Part shown: piece by piece, positions 54,233 to 63,998 of the stretch
Layout of the letters: each line of letters starts with the position of its first letter
Position numbering within the stretch: position 1 is the stretch's first letter
Assembly (NCBI GenBank): GCA_013368375.1
Contig: JAACJP010000002.1
Coordinates: 1,922,001 to 1,986,000 of the forward strand
Source of the DNA: Tricholomella constricta
Lineage: Eukaryota > Basidiomycota > Agaricomycetes > Agaricales > Lyophyllaceae
Direction of reading: 5' to 3'
Length of the DNA stretch: 64,000 nt
Notes under the pieces: model-generated
What the model was told of the DNA's origin: nothing
Seen by the model: only the letters and a program-made list of their open reading frames with translations
Databases searched by the model: none
Translations under genes and position numbers: made by a program

Positions 54233-57055
54233 GTGCACAGCACCTACAGGCCTTCTAGCTCTATCATTCTGGAGCCCACCGCGAGGGTTTTAAAAGCCAC
54301 CGCCGAACACGCAGCTTCATTCCTCTTGTTCATAAAAACCTACGACTCGTCGACCATTCCGCCCGCAACCCGACAAGAAGCTAAAGCCCGAACCCTCCGT
54401 GCCGAAATTCGTGCTGCCTTCGGACAAGCCGACACCGACTCAGAATCGCTCTCCCCGCTCTTCCGCTCAGTAACACCACACCGCGCAATCCATAACAACC
54501 TCAGCCCGCTCTTCTATATCCCTTCGTCAACGCTACCATCACCTACCCCGACCGATCAACCACCGTTCTCCGAACAGACCGCTCAAACCCACCTAGATTT
54601 AGACCCCTTTGCGTCGGAACCGCCTACTACCGATCCAGGAGTAGAATTTAGACTCCCATCTCTATCGCCCGCGACTCCAGAAACCTCAGATTCTTATTCG
54701 CCGTCGTATTCCCCCTCTCCGACCCCTCTCCCAAAAACAACACCATCAATCATGGCACAACCACCGATTATTGCAAAACCGATGCCCTCGCGCGGACAAA
54801 GCTCGGCACCGACGTTCGTGCCCGAACGCGCGCGCGAACTGCGACGATATTTCTCGGACTTGAATCATCTCTTCATCGAGTGTAACGTCGTAGACGAACA
54901 GGAGAAGAAAATGCACGCTACGCGATACACCGACATCGATACCGCTGACCTGTGGGAGCAACTTGACAAGTTCGCCGTCGGTACCACATATGACGATTGG
55001 CGAAAAGCGATAATGGCGCTCTACCCAGGCGCGAGCGAAGAAAGGAAATATTCAATGGCCGACCTCGACCACCTGCTCAGGGAACGACACCGACTCGGGA
55101 TCCAGTCGAATAGCGATCTCGGAGAATATTACCGACAGTTCCTTTCGGTTACCCAATTCCTTGTCAGCAAAAACCGACTTTCGACAAATGAACGCGACCG
55201 TCAATTCCGTCGCGCGTTCCAGCCCGACCTATGGGCAAAGATCCATCGTAGACTCGAGATCCTAAACCCGAACCACCATCCCGATGACCCCTACGCCACC
55301 GAAACGGTTCGCGCCGCAGCCGAACATATTTTACACGGGACAAGCGCCGTCCAGCGACAGGAAGAGCCACCGCGCGCACCCCCACAAGTTACAATCGCGC
55401 CAAGCGGGTCATTAACAGGCGTAGCCAAGTCGCCTAACACAGGACAACCCCCCAAATTAGAGGAGCTCCATGAAAGAATTCACCTCTTGGAACAACATAT
55501 CCTACGTCTAGGACAAGACAAAGGAGGCGACGGCGGCCGACCGAACCAGTCACCTAACGACAACTGCCTCTTTTGCGGTGGCGAAGGACATTATATCTCC
55601 AGCTGTCCCGTACATCAAGCATACGCGGGAGAAGGACGCTGCCGCAGGACCGACGACAACAAGATAGGCCTGCCAAGTGGTGCGCGCATACCAGCGGGGA
55701 CTCCAGGTCGATACATAAAAGACAAACTGGACGAATGGCACAGGCGCAACCCCGGCCAACTGGCGACAGGACAGCTATCGGCAAACGCGAACCCGACCGA
55801 AAGCATGATGTTGGAGATACTACAATTTAACGACGTCACCGACCATGGCCTAAAAATCGAAGACCGCATGATTGTGTTAGAACGAGAACTCAACACGCTC
55901 CGCGCGCGGAAGGAAGTGTTTGACGGCGTGGAGCTTATTAGCCGTGCACCTCAAAGGCGACCTGTCATGATCGAAACCGTTCAAGACCCCGACCAACCGG
56001 GGGTCGCACCGACCAACAAACCCGCACCCGCGTCGCAACCTGTCCAAGACGCGACGAAAGGCAGAGCCAAGGCGCCTCCGCTACCATCCAACATACCGCT
56101 GATCCCTAGTACTAAAGCCGACGTCACAGTCAATGCAAACGACCAGACCCCGGTGCACCCCTTCTCTAACATCCCTGAGAACCGTTACCTCCCTCCGACC
56201 ACGAGAAACTTAGCCGCTATAGAGAAGGCGAAAACCGACAGTGCGTACCGCACCCAAGCGCCCATCACAGACCCGGCCAAATCAACGACTCTGTTCGAAC
56301 GCGCGCTCGACGCCACCATACCAGTCACAGTTCGTGAACTCTGCGGAGTAGCCCCAGAGGTTCACGGAAAGTTCAGGGAAGCTAATACACCGAAGCGCAT
56401 CGTCGCCAGCAACCTCGCAACCGTGTACCAAGAAGTATCCACGTCGGCGTTTATCGAGGAACTCGACGCGCTCCCCTGCGAATCCAACAGCGACAACGCG
56501 ACGCCACCGCCCGGAGCACTAGTCACCAGCGACATCTACGACACGTATTACCAGACCCTACTACCCGGCGAACACCCGGACCGATTGATCGTCGCAATGG
56601 AATCGCACGCGCTTAGATCGATCATGATAATGGTCGACGCGAGGGAACAGATAGAAAGCATCGTCGACAGCGGATGTCAAATCATCGCAATGTCGGAAGA
56701 AGTTTGCCATGGACTAGGAGTCAAATACGACCCGACTATCGTTCTCCAGATGCAATCAGCGAACGGAACAACCGACCCGTCGCTCGGTCTAGCAAGAAAC
56801 GTACCCTGTACGATAGGCGACGTTACGCTCTACCTCCAGATGCACGTCATTCGCAACCCCGCATACGATATACTCCTCGGCCGTCCGTTCGACGTACTTA
56901 CTTGTTCTAACGTAAAGACAAGATCCGCCGACGATACGATCATAACCATCACCGACCCAAACACTCGAGAGGTCATCGCAATACCGACCTTCGCGCGCGG
57001 GCAACGTCGCCGCCCCAAGACCGACGTAAATTTTCGTATACTCTCGAGGAAATAA
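54233..57055 (+). CDS. Ty3/Gypsy Gag-protease
   Basis: Open frame from 54233 (GTG) to TAA at 57053-57055. The first in-frame ATG is at 54752, MAQPPIIAKPMPSRGQS, the probable start; the preceding 173 codons are open and Pro/Ser/Thr-rich but have no ATG. Capsid-like region: ARELRRYFSDLNHLFIECNV, WRKAIMALYPGASEERKYSM, LGIQSNSDLGEYYRQFLSVT. Zinc knuckle CLFCGGEGHYISSC. Retropepsin-like protease near the C-terminus: SIVDSGCQIIAMSEEV (DSG active site) and YDILLGRPF. The Gag-protease fusion ends where pol starts in the -1 frame. Confidence 0.85.
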   Translation: MHSTYRPSSSIILEPTARVLKATAEHAASFLLFIKTYDSSTIPPATRQEAKARTLRAEIRAAFGQADTDSESLSPLFRSVTPHRAIHNNLSPLFYIPSSTLPSPTPTDQPPFSEQTAQTHLDLDPFASEPPTTDPGVEFRLPSLSPATPETSDSYSPSYSPSPTPLPKTTPSIMAQPPIIAKPMPSRGQSSAPTFVPERARELRRYFSDLNHLFIECNVVDEQEKKMHATRYTDIDTADLWEQLDKFAVGTTYDDWRKAIMALYPGASEERKYSMADLDHLLRERHRLGIQSNSDLGEYYRQFLSVTQFLVSKNRLSTNERDRQFRRAFQPDLWAKIHRRLEILNPNHHPDDPYATETVRAAAEHILHGTSAVQRQEEPPRAPPQVTIAPSGSLTGVAKSPNTGQPPKLEELHERIHLLEQHILRLGQDKGGDGGRPNQSPNDNCLFCGGEGHYISSCPVHQAYAGEGRCRRTDDNKIGLPSGARIPAGTPGRYIKDKLDEWHRRNPGQLATGQLSANANPTESMMLEILQFNDVTDHGLKIEDRMIVLERELNTLRARKEVFDGVELISRAPQRRPVMIETVQDPDQPGVAPTNKPAPASQPVQDATKGRAKAPPLPSNIPLIPSTKADVTVNANDQTPVHPFSNIPENRYLPPTTRNLAAIEKAKTDSAYRTQAPITDPAKSTTLFERALDATIPVTVRELCGVAPEVHGKFREANTPKRIVASNLATVYQEVSTSAFIEELDALPCESNSDNATPPPGALVTSDIYDTYYQTLLPGEHPDRLIVAMESHALRSIMIMVDAREQIESIVDSGCQIIAMSEEVCHGLGVKYDPTIVLQMQSANGTTDPSLGLARNVPCTIGDVTLYLQMHVIRNPAYDILLGRPFDVLTCSNVKTRSADDTIITITDPNTREVIAIPTFARGQRRRPKTDVNFRILSRK

Positions 57056-57090
57056 GTCGAGATCATGGCGATCTTGCACTCCTCCTCGAG
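57028..57090 (+). promoter_or_regulatory. programmed -1 ribosomal frameshift signal between gag and pol
   Basis: In the gag frame the heptamer A AAT TTT (57028-57034) has the X XXY YYZ form. After an 8-nt spacer a perfect 8-bp inverted repeat follows: CTCGAGGA (57043-57050) and TCCTCGAG (57083-57090). The 32-nt loop contains a second hairpin AGATC/GATCT (57060-57064, 57070-57074). The gag stop lies inside the structure at 57053. A -1 slip on the heptamer enters the frame that stays open through pol to 60798. Confidence 0.7.
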
Positions 57091-60000
57091 TACGACCCAC
57101 TAAGCTATACCCCGACTGTCATCTCTTTCTGCGAACTACCGACCGAACTTAATAGCGACGCCACCTACGACGCGCAACTAGCCTCACTCTACGTCGCGGC
57201 AGCCGAACTAACCACACCAACAATCGCCGACCAATCTGTTAATACAAACTCTACCCCTCTGGAGCGAGCGACCCTCTGCCCGATTTCACCAAACAACGAG
57301 CGCCACAGTGGGCACTACACCCAAACTCCGACCAACACCGCAACCGACACCTTCGCCGTGAAAATCAAAGGCGTACAAACGAAAAAGAAGTACAAACCAG
57401 TGGCACAGAAAGTACGATCGATCGTAGCAAGTTGTCCCGACCACTTCCGAATCGAGCGCAAGATATTGGGCAACCCGCTCGCCGATATGCCGACCTTACT
57501 CCCTAACCCGCCACCTTTCCAACCCACCGGCCGCTACACTCTAGAGCGAAAAGAAGACCTAGACCGCGAACACCCGGATTTCCTAACGCCCGGCGAACGC
57601 GCTATTATGCACGACCTCATGTGTAAGCAGAACCTTGCTTTCGCATGGGACGATTCCGAGCGCGGTAGTTTTCGGTCGGACTTCTTTCCCCCCATCGATA
57701 TCCCCGTCGTCGCGCACACACCTTGGATCGAACGCAATATCCCCATACCGCCTGGCATCTACGACGAAGTTTGCGACATTATTAAAACTAAACTCGCCGC
57801 CGGCGTTTACGAACCATCCAACTCCAGCTACCGATCGCGTTGGTTTTGCACTCTAAAGAAGAACGGCAAGTTCCGCCTCGTCCACAGCCTCGAACCGCTC
57901 AACCGTGTAACAATCCGACACTCGGGTGTCACCCCGATACCAGACCACGTCGCTGAACAATTCGCCGGTCGCATTTGTGGCGCAATGTTAGACCTGTTTG
58001 TCGGCTACGACGAACGGCTAATCGCACCATCGTCGCGCGACCTTACCACCTTCCAAACACCTTTCGGCGCGTTACGCCTAGTAACCTTGCCTATGGGCTG
58101 GACCAACTCCGTCCCAATCTTCCACGACGATGTCACACACATTCTGCAACCGGAAATTCTGGACTACACACAACCTTATATCGATGATGCCGCTATAAAG
58201 GGACCAGCGACTTGGTACCCCGACCCCGACACAGGCTTACCAAAAACGCACCCTGACAATGCCGATGTGCGATTCGCGATCTGGGAATTCTTCAACGACG
58301 TCAATCGCATCCTTCAGCGCATGAAGTACTGTGGCGGCACCTTCTCTGGCAGGAAGCTAGTCTTATGCGCGCCACAATTCAAAGTTCTCGGACACGTCTG
58401 CACGCCCGACGGTCGCATACCCGACGCAGACCGACTCGCGTTGCTGCGTAATTGGAAGTCGTGCGCCACCCTATCGGAGTTACGCGCGTTCTTAGGAACG
58501 GTCGGGGTGCTCAGGATATTCGTCAAAAACTTTGCTCATCGCGCACACCACCTCGTGAAACTAACCCGCAAAGATGCAGTCTTCGAGTTTGGCCCCGACC
58601 AGGTCGCAGCGCAGCGCGACATCGTGGAGGCGATCGCAGAAGCAAAACCCCTCGTACCTATCGACTACACCTCAGACGACCCCGTCATCCTGGCCGTCGA
58701 CACTTCACACATAGCAGTCGGATTCTACCTCTGTCAAGCCGACCCTATCGATCGGAAACGACGCAGATACAATCGGTTCGGTTCCATCACACTGAACGAC
58801 CGCGAATCACGTTTCTCTCAACCAAAACTCGAATTTTACGGCCTATTTCGGGCGCTTGGCGCCTTACGACTGTACGTTATAGGCGTCCGCAACCTAGTCG
58901 TCGAAGTCGACGCGCGCTACATTAAGGGCATGCTCTCCAACCCCGATATCCAACCCTCAGCTTCCATAAACAGATGGATCGTATCTGTCCTCATGTTCCA
59001 CTTCGAGCTCGTCCATGTTAAAGGCACGTTCCACGGACCCGACGGCTTATCTCGTCGCCCGCGTCAACCCGACGACCCGACCGACAACTACGATGCAGAA
59101 GAAGCCGACTTTGAAGATTGGGTCGATCGGATGCAAGGCCTCATGCACATTATTCAACCACTGCCGCAACCGCCGTCGCCCTTGCATGTTCGACAGATCT
59201 TCGCCATGACAAAGATCTCAAGTAAGGAGGAGATGGTGGCAGTATACACCGGCGCGATACCACCAGACTCAGTGACTCACGAACTCGCAACCGACTCTCC
59301 GCGACAACCCAGAATCCGTACCGACGATGATACAGGAATAACCGACCCAAATGTGAACTCGACCGACATGTCATACGACGACGTGCCCAGAACCGACGCC
59401 GCCAAAGCACAAGACCAACATATAGATGCTGTTAGACTATGGTTAGCCGATCTCGAACGACCAGAAGGCATGTCCGACGACCAGTACGCCACTTTCATTC
59501 GATACGCCACCGGGTTCTTCCTAGACGGAACACGACTATGGAGAAGAGACAGCCAAGGTGCACATAAACTAGTCGCCCGCCCCGATGCGCGATTAGAGAT
59601 TCTGCGATCGGTACACGACAACCTCGGGCACAAACGCTTCTACGCGACACGCGCAACCTTGCTCGAACGTTTCTGGTGGCCGAATGTTCGGGCCGACGTC
59701 GTATGGTTCGTACAGACATGTCACATATGCCAAATCCAGCAAACGACCAAGGTCCTGATTCCCCCGGTCGTTGCGACACCTGCGCCACTGTTCGCAAAAA
59801 TGTACATCGACACTATGCACCTGCCGGCATCAAATGGTTTTAAATACATCGTCCAAGGACGTTGCTCCTTGATTCACTTTCCCGAATGGCGCGCGCTGCG
59901 AAAAGAAAATAGTCGCACACTCGGCGACTGGATGTACGAAGACATCATCTGCCGGTGGGGCGGACTGCGCGAGATCGTAACCGACAACGGCCCAGCCTTC

Positions 60001-60798
60001 ATCAAAGCCGCAGAACACCTCACAAAGAAATACCACATACACAACATCCGGATCTCAGGCTATAACTCCAGAGCCAACGGACTCGTCGAGCGATCCCACT
60101 TCGACGTCCGACAATCACTTTTCAAAGCCGCCGACGGAATCGAAAATAAATGGTCACAAGCCGCCTACTCCGTTTTCTGGGCTGAACGCGTCACGATCCG
60201 CAAACGAATGGGATGTTCCCCCTACTACGCCGCGACAGGTACTCAGCCCCTCCTACCGCTCGATATCGTCAAAGCCACGTACCTCCAACCACCGCCCGAC
60301 TCTATCCTGTCCTCCACCGACCTATTGGCACGTCGCGCGATCGCCCTACAGAAACGAACAACCGACCTAGAGCAACTGCATTCTGACGTATACGCGGCGC
60401 GACGACAGGCGGCGATTCGCTTCGAACTTAAACACGCCAGGACCTTACGCGACTACAACTTTAACCGCGGGGACCTCATCCTCATGCGCAATACAAAGGT
60501 CGAGAAGTCGCTCAACCGCAAAATGAGGTCTAGATACCTAGGACCACTCGTCGTGATCTCACGCAACCGCGGAGGCGCCTACATCCTTTGCGAACTGGAT
60601 GGCACCGTCTTACACCGGCCTGTGGCAGCGTTCCGACTCGCTCCCTACTTCGCGCGAAACAACATCCTCCTACCCGACAGCGCTCTGGACATAGACACCA
60701 AGCGACTCAGAGAACTAGAGGCAACGACGATCACCGACGACGAAGACCGACCCGAAGTCGTAGACGACGGCTCCGATTCGGAAGAAGAACAAAACTAA
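57028..60798 (+). CDS. Ty3/Gypsy Pol: reverse transcriptase, RNase H, integrase
   Basis: Frame -1 to gag. It opens with KFSYTLEEISRDHGDLALLL immediately after the slippery site and has no stop. Reverse transcriptase: RSRWFCTLKKNGKFRLVHSL, TLPMGWTNSVPIF, and the catalytic box YIDD (QPYIDDAAIKGP). RNase H: ILAVDTSHIAVGFYL, EFYGLFRALGAL, VEVDARYIKG, FHGPDGLSRRP. Integrase zinc region: HDNLGHKRFYATRATLLERF...CHICQIQQ. Core: MYIDTMHLPA, IVTDNGPAFIK and NGLVERSHFD (D,D,E). C-terminus: SRYLGPLVVISRNRGGAYIL, GPY-like. No chromodomain was seen. All catalytic residues that can be read are present, so this copy could be active or very recently so. Confidence 0.88.
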   Translation, partial: KFSYTLEEISRDHGDLALLLEYDPLSYTPTVISFCELPTELNSDATYDAQLASLYVAAAELTTPTIADQSVNTNSTPLERATLCPISPNNERHSGHYTQTPTNTATDTFAVKIKGVQTKKKYKPVAQKVRSIVASCPDHFRIERKILGNPLADMPTLLPNPPPFQPTGRYTLERKEDLDREHPDFLTPGERAIMHDLMCKQNLAFAWDDSERGSFRSDFFPPIDIPVVAHTPWIERNIPIPPGIYDEVCDIIKTKLAAGVYEPSNSSYRSRWFCTLKKNGKFRLVHSLEPLNRVTIRHSGVTPIPDHVAEQFAGRICGAMLDLFVGYDERLIAPSSRDLTTFQTPFGALRLVTLPMGWTNSVPIFHDDVTHILQPEILDYTQPYIDDAAIKGPATWYPDPDTGLPKTHPDNADVRFAIWEFFNDVNRILQRMKYCGGTFSGRKLVLCAPQFKVLGHVCTPDGRIPDADRLALLRNWKSCATLSELRAFLGTVGVLRIFVKNFAHRAHHLVKLTRKDAVFEFGPDQVAAQRDIVEAIAEAKPLVPIDYTSDDPVILAVDTSHIAVGFYLCQADPIDRKRRRYNRFGSITLNDRESRFSQPKLEFYGLFRALGALRLYVIGVRNLVVEVDARYIKGMLSNPDIQPSASINRWIVSVLMFHFELVHVKGTFHGPDGLSRRPRQPDDPTDNYDAEEADFEDWVDRMQGLMHIIQPLPQPPSPLHVRQIFAMTKISSKEEMVAVYTGAIPPDSVTHELATDSPRQPRIRTDDDTGITDPNVNSTDMSYDDVPRTDAAKAQDQHIDAVRLWLADLERPEGMSDDQYATFIRYATGFFLDGTRLWRRDSQGAHKLVARPDARLEILRSVHDNLGHKRFYATRATLLERFWWPNVRADVVWFVQTCHICQIQQTTKVLIPPVVATPAPLFAKMYIDTMHLPASNGFKYIVQGRCSLIHFPEWRALRKENSRTLGDWMYEDIICRWGGLREIVTDNGPAFIKAAEHLTKKYHIHNIRISGYNSRANGLVERSHFDVRQSLFKAADGIENKWSQAAYSVFWAERVTIRKRMGCSPYYAATGTQPLLPLDIVKATYLQPPPDSILSSTDLLARRAIALQKRTTDLEQLHSDVYAARRQAAIRFELKHARTLRDYNFNRGDLILMRNTKVEKSLNRKMRSRYLGPLVVISRNRGGAYILCELDGTVLHRPVAAFRLAPYFARNNILLPDSALDIDTKRLRELEATTITDDEDRPEVVDDGSDSEEEQN

Positions 60799-61169
60799 TC
60801 GCCATCCTGCGAAGCCGTATACCCTTTCTGTTAATCAGCCCCTTTCCCGCCGACACACCCCGTTCGACCGACCGAATATACGGACAACCTATGCCCTCAT
60901 TTTCCCAGTTCCGACCTATTACCGACCGCCGATCGAATTCCCGATTCGTTAAGTTCAAATTTTAACAAGCCTCCACTCAATCACTTTCCTCGACTTTCTT
61001 GCCACTTAATTACAAACAAGAAACACCAAACGAAACACAGGCGTATATTATACGACGGCCCAATTGCGGGACCGCCCAGACACAGACTACATCAAGATAT
61101 GTAACAAGGCCGAGCGCGCGACCAAGACACAAAGCGCGCTCCGACCTACCGACACCCCACGACGATTGT

Positions 61170-63041
61170 TCACCCCATTACAACATCGCCTGCCTCGACA
61201 CCGTCGCCGCCTGCCCCCGCCTCGTCGCCCTCGCCTTCACCTTCGGCACTCTCGTCGCCAGTGCTCACGGCGCTCTCCTCGTCGGAGTCGGATTCGGCCA
61301 TGTCGTCCACCACCTCCAAGCGCCGCTCCCTCAGCATCCTCAGCGCGTCCACAGTACCTTCGACCTGCAGGTAAATTTGTCGCAGCGACCACCGCGTTAT
61401 CTCCTGCTGGGACTGCAAGACCTGCGCTTCCTGCACCAGGGTCCGGAGGAAGGCGTTGCGAGAGAAGAGGGCGCGATCCACATCGGCGAGGCTGAAGTTG
61501 TCAATCATCGAAGTCGACGCCATGTAGCCCAAGCCCTCGAGATCCTCGTTCCGAAGCAAGGCTTCGGCTTGAGGAAGCGATCCCTGAAGCAAGAAGCTCG
61601 TGCCCATTCCAGCAGAACCGGCGGACTGGAACATCGCGAGGCGGTGGGCGACCGCAGCCAGTTCACGCTCGCGCTCCCGGGGATCCGCCATGAACGGCGG
61701 GGGAGAGCGGTGCACCGGGTACATGGGCGCAACGTGGGGCCTTTCCTCCTCAACATCCTCAACGACCGCGCGCGAGATGTTTTGGCGCCGCGATCGCGAA
61801 CCCGAGGCCTTCGGAACGACGAGGGGGACGCCGTCGCGCGTCGTCTCGCACTTCTTGGCATGTATCTTGCAGAGCGCGCAAGGGCTGACGCCAGGCTTCT
61901 GCAGACACTCGACGCCTGAGTCCACGCACCGATCGCACTGGTGGAAAGGTCAGCGCTAACAGACGCCAGGACCCGACCGATGACCTACCGCCACATCGCG
62001 CACCAAGTGGTGCGGACACTCCTTCTTGAAATCTTCGAGGCGCCCGAGCCACTTGTCGGTCGTGCGCCGCTTCCTCTTGCCCTTCCCTAACTCCTCCTCG
62101 AGGACCTCCGCGACCGACCCTTCCCCGTCATCTGCGACGTCGCGCTTGCGTTTACGACTCGAAGTCGTCACCTCGTCGGACCCAGTGGCGGCAGGCGTCG
62201 CACCTACCAAGCTAGTTAGGGGCAGACCACTCACAGCGCTAAAGATAGGCCCCGATCGGAAGGCGGACTCACGCGTACGAAGCGATCGTGAAGCGGACGG
62301 CGCAGCCTGCTCAACGACGTTAGCAACCGGGGAGGACAAAGTCGCGTGAAATACGCACGTCGGCTGCAGCGCCTTTACCAGCACGCGACCCGCCGCCGAC
62401 CGACATACGAGGCACAAAAATAGGAGGCCGCGAGGATTTGCCTTTCCCTCTTGGCGATGGCACCGCGGGAACGCCGGACGATGCCCCCGCGACCGGTGGC
62501 GGGATGGCGTCCACACTACCGCGCCCCTGCCCCGCCTCCATCACCAATTCCGTGTTACGCACTTCGAGGCCGCCAACATCCGGCCGGGGACCCTGCTCGA
62601 CGGACGATTCACCCCCAAGCCCGCCAGGTACGACCGGTGGCGCACTTCCGGCGCCTCGAGATGCTCCTGATTGAAGACGTCGTTCGCGACGCCGGCGGGT
62701 GTACTCGTCCTAAAGACCGAGCAGGGCCAAGTCGGTCATCTGCGTACCAGGAGTCAGAAACGGACGCACCTCGGGCTCCAGGTCCGCGAATTTCTCCGAC
62801 CACTCCCCATCGTCCTTGATGCGCGCCCATATTTGGGACAACGCCTCCTGCTCCTCGCGCCATTCCAAACGCCCGGGGCCCGCCTCTTGTTTCCGAAGCG
62901 CGGTCAAGCCGTCCCGAATGTCCTCGAGCGCCTCGAAGTGCTCTTCGCGGGTGGCGTCGTCGGGGAGTTGACACCATCGAACGTAGTCGGTGGTCAGGTA
63001 TCGGAGGACGCGCTTGAAGTCCGACACGACGGTGACCATGT
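61170..63041 (-). CDS. antisense accessory gene downstream of pol: Cys-cluster and helical protein
   Basis: Spliced minus-strand gene. It starts MVTVVSDFKRVLRYLTTDYV, then EEHFEALEDIRDGLTALRKQ and WARIKDDGEWSEKFADLEPE to LALLGL, where an in-frame TAG (62710-62712) interrupts before DEYTRRRRERRLQSGASRGA. A Pro/Gly-rich segment, then RKRKRDVADD and KRKRRTTDKWLGRLEDFKKE (basic). After an intron comes CVDSGVECLQKPGVSPCALC followed by KIHAKKC, a C-x5-C-x8-C-x2-C-x5-C arrangement like fungal Cys6 clusters. The C-terminal half is helical: SLADVDRALFSRNAFLRTLV and QEAQVLQSQQEITRWSLRQI, then an acidic tail. It probably binds DNA or RNA. Position and orientation relative to pol suggest it belongs to the retroelement. 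Confidence 0.5.
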
Positions 63042-63431
63042 TGGTTGAAAAAAGAAAAAAGGAGGGAACCGAACAGAAAGCCGTCACTTAAAAACAGAAC
63101 CAGGACGCGCCACCAAATTTAGTTGCACCGCCACCGACATCTCACGCCACACACGCGTCAATTCTAGAATTTTCTCGACTGGACTCCGGCCCGACTGGGG
63201 ACAGTCGGCATTTTAAGTAAGGAGGAGACATGACCTGTGGGTCGAGCGGCGGCCGACGCCAGTAGCCGACACCGCCGATGAGCGATGCGAACTAACATGC
63301 GCCGCCCGAAACGAAAAGTCCAGATTATAAAGAACGACCCAATTTTAGGGCCCGCACGACAAAATAGGTATATACGGAATACGCGACCAGTAACGAACGC
63401 AACCCGACCGCAAAACACGACAAACCCGAAG
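63042..63431. other. region with polypurine tract; boundary of the Gypsy element
   Basis: AAGGAGGAGACA at 63219-63230 is followed by TG, as expected for a polypurine tract and LTR start, but the following sequence has no match in the 5' leader region. The part 63330-63430 resembles 61050-61170 (GACGGCCCAATT / GACCCAATTTTAGGG, and GTATA-rich text before the antisense stop). A second element of the same family therefore seems to continue to the right. Confidence 0.4.
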
Positions 63432-63998
63432 TCAAGGCGACGAACCTTCGCCACCATCGTCGCGAACGCCACCACCGACACCGCTCCCACTGCCGCTGCC
63501 CCCGCCTCCCGAATTATCCATCGCAGACGTATCAACTAACTCTGCACGCCGGGCCTGAAGCAAGTCAAGGGCCGACGACGTAGACGCGATCTGTTGGTAA
63601 AGCTGACGAGCCGAAGAACGCAGGATCTCTTGGCGCGATTCGAGGACCTGAGCTTCCTGGACCAAAGCGCGCAAGAAAACGGTGCGCGCCGATAGCGCCC
63701 GATCTACATCGGCAAGGCCGAACCGCGAAATAACCGACAACGGCTGGGTGAAGCCCAAGCCACGCAAATCTTCGTTATGGAGGAGGTCGTCCAGGCGAAG
63801 CACCGGACCCTGGTAGAGGAAACCCACGTCCCGGTCCGCCGAATCCACGGAACGAGTCGCGACCAGGCGCCGAGCGGCCCTTGCCAAATCGGGTGAACGG
63901 ACCTCATCAGACAGCGGAGGGGGCATACACGCGTCGCAAAAGTGTCCCTCTACTGAACACGACACGAACTGGTGCGGAGCTGGCCGAAATGACCCCAC
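63432..63998 (-). CDS. second copy of the antisense accessory gene, cut by window edge
   Basis: Minus-strand ORF running off the right edge. The block FGLADVDRALSARTVFLRAL and VQEAQVLESRQEILRSSARQ aligns well with the C-terminal half of the gene at 61170-63041 (FSLADVDRALFSRNAFLRTL). The upstream part has HNEDLRGLGFTQP matching RNEDLEGLGYM. The tail is Gly/Ser-rich instead of acidic, so the copies diverged while keeping the helical core, a sign of selection. The Cys cluster would be at or beyond the edge; CDACMPPP may be its end. Confidence 0.55.
   Translation of the reverse strand: MGSFRPAPHQFVSCSVEGHFCDACMPPPLSDEVRSPDLARAARRLVATRSVDSADRDVGFLYQGPVLRLDDLLHNEDLRGLGFTQPLSVISRFGLADVDRALSARTVFLRALVQEAQVLESRQEILRSSARQLYQQIASTSSALDLLQARRAELVDTSAMDNSGGGGSGSGSGVGGGVRDDGGEGSSP

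Noticed and set aside
63231..63431. Defined 3' LTR of the plus-strand Gypsy element
   Set aside because: A polypurine tract and TG are present, but the sequence does not match the 5' leader region, so no LTR pair can be claimed.
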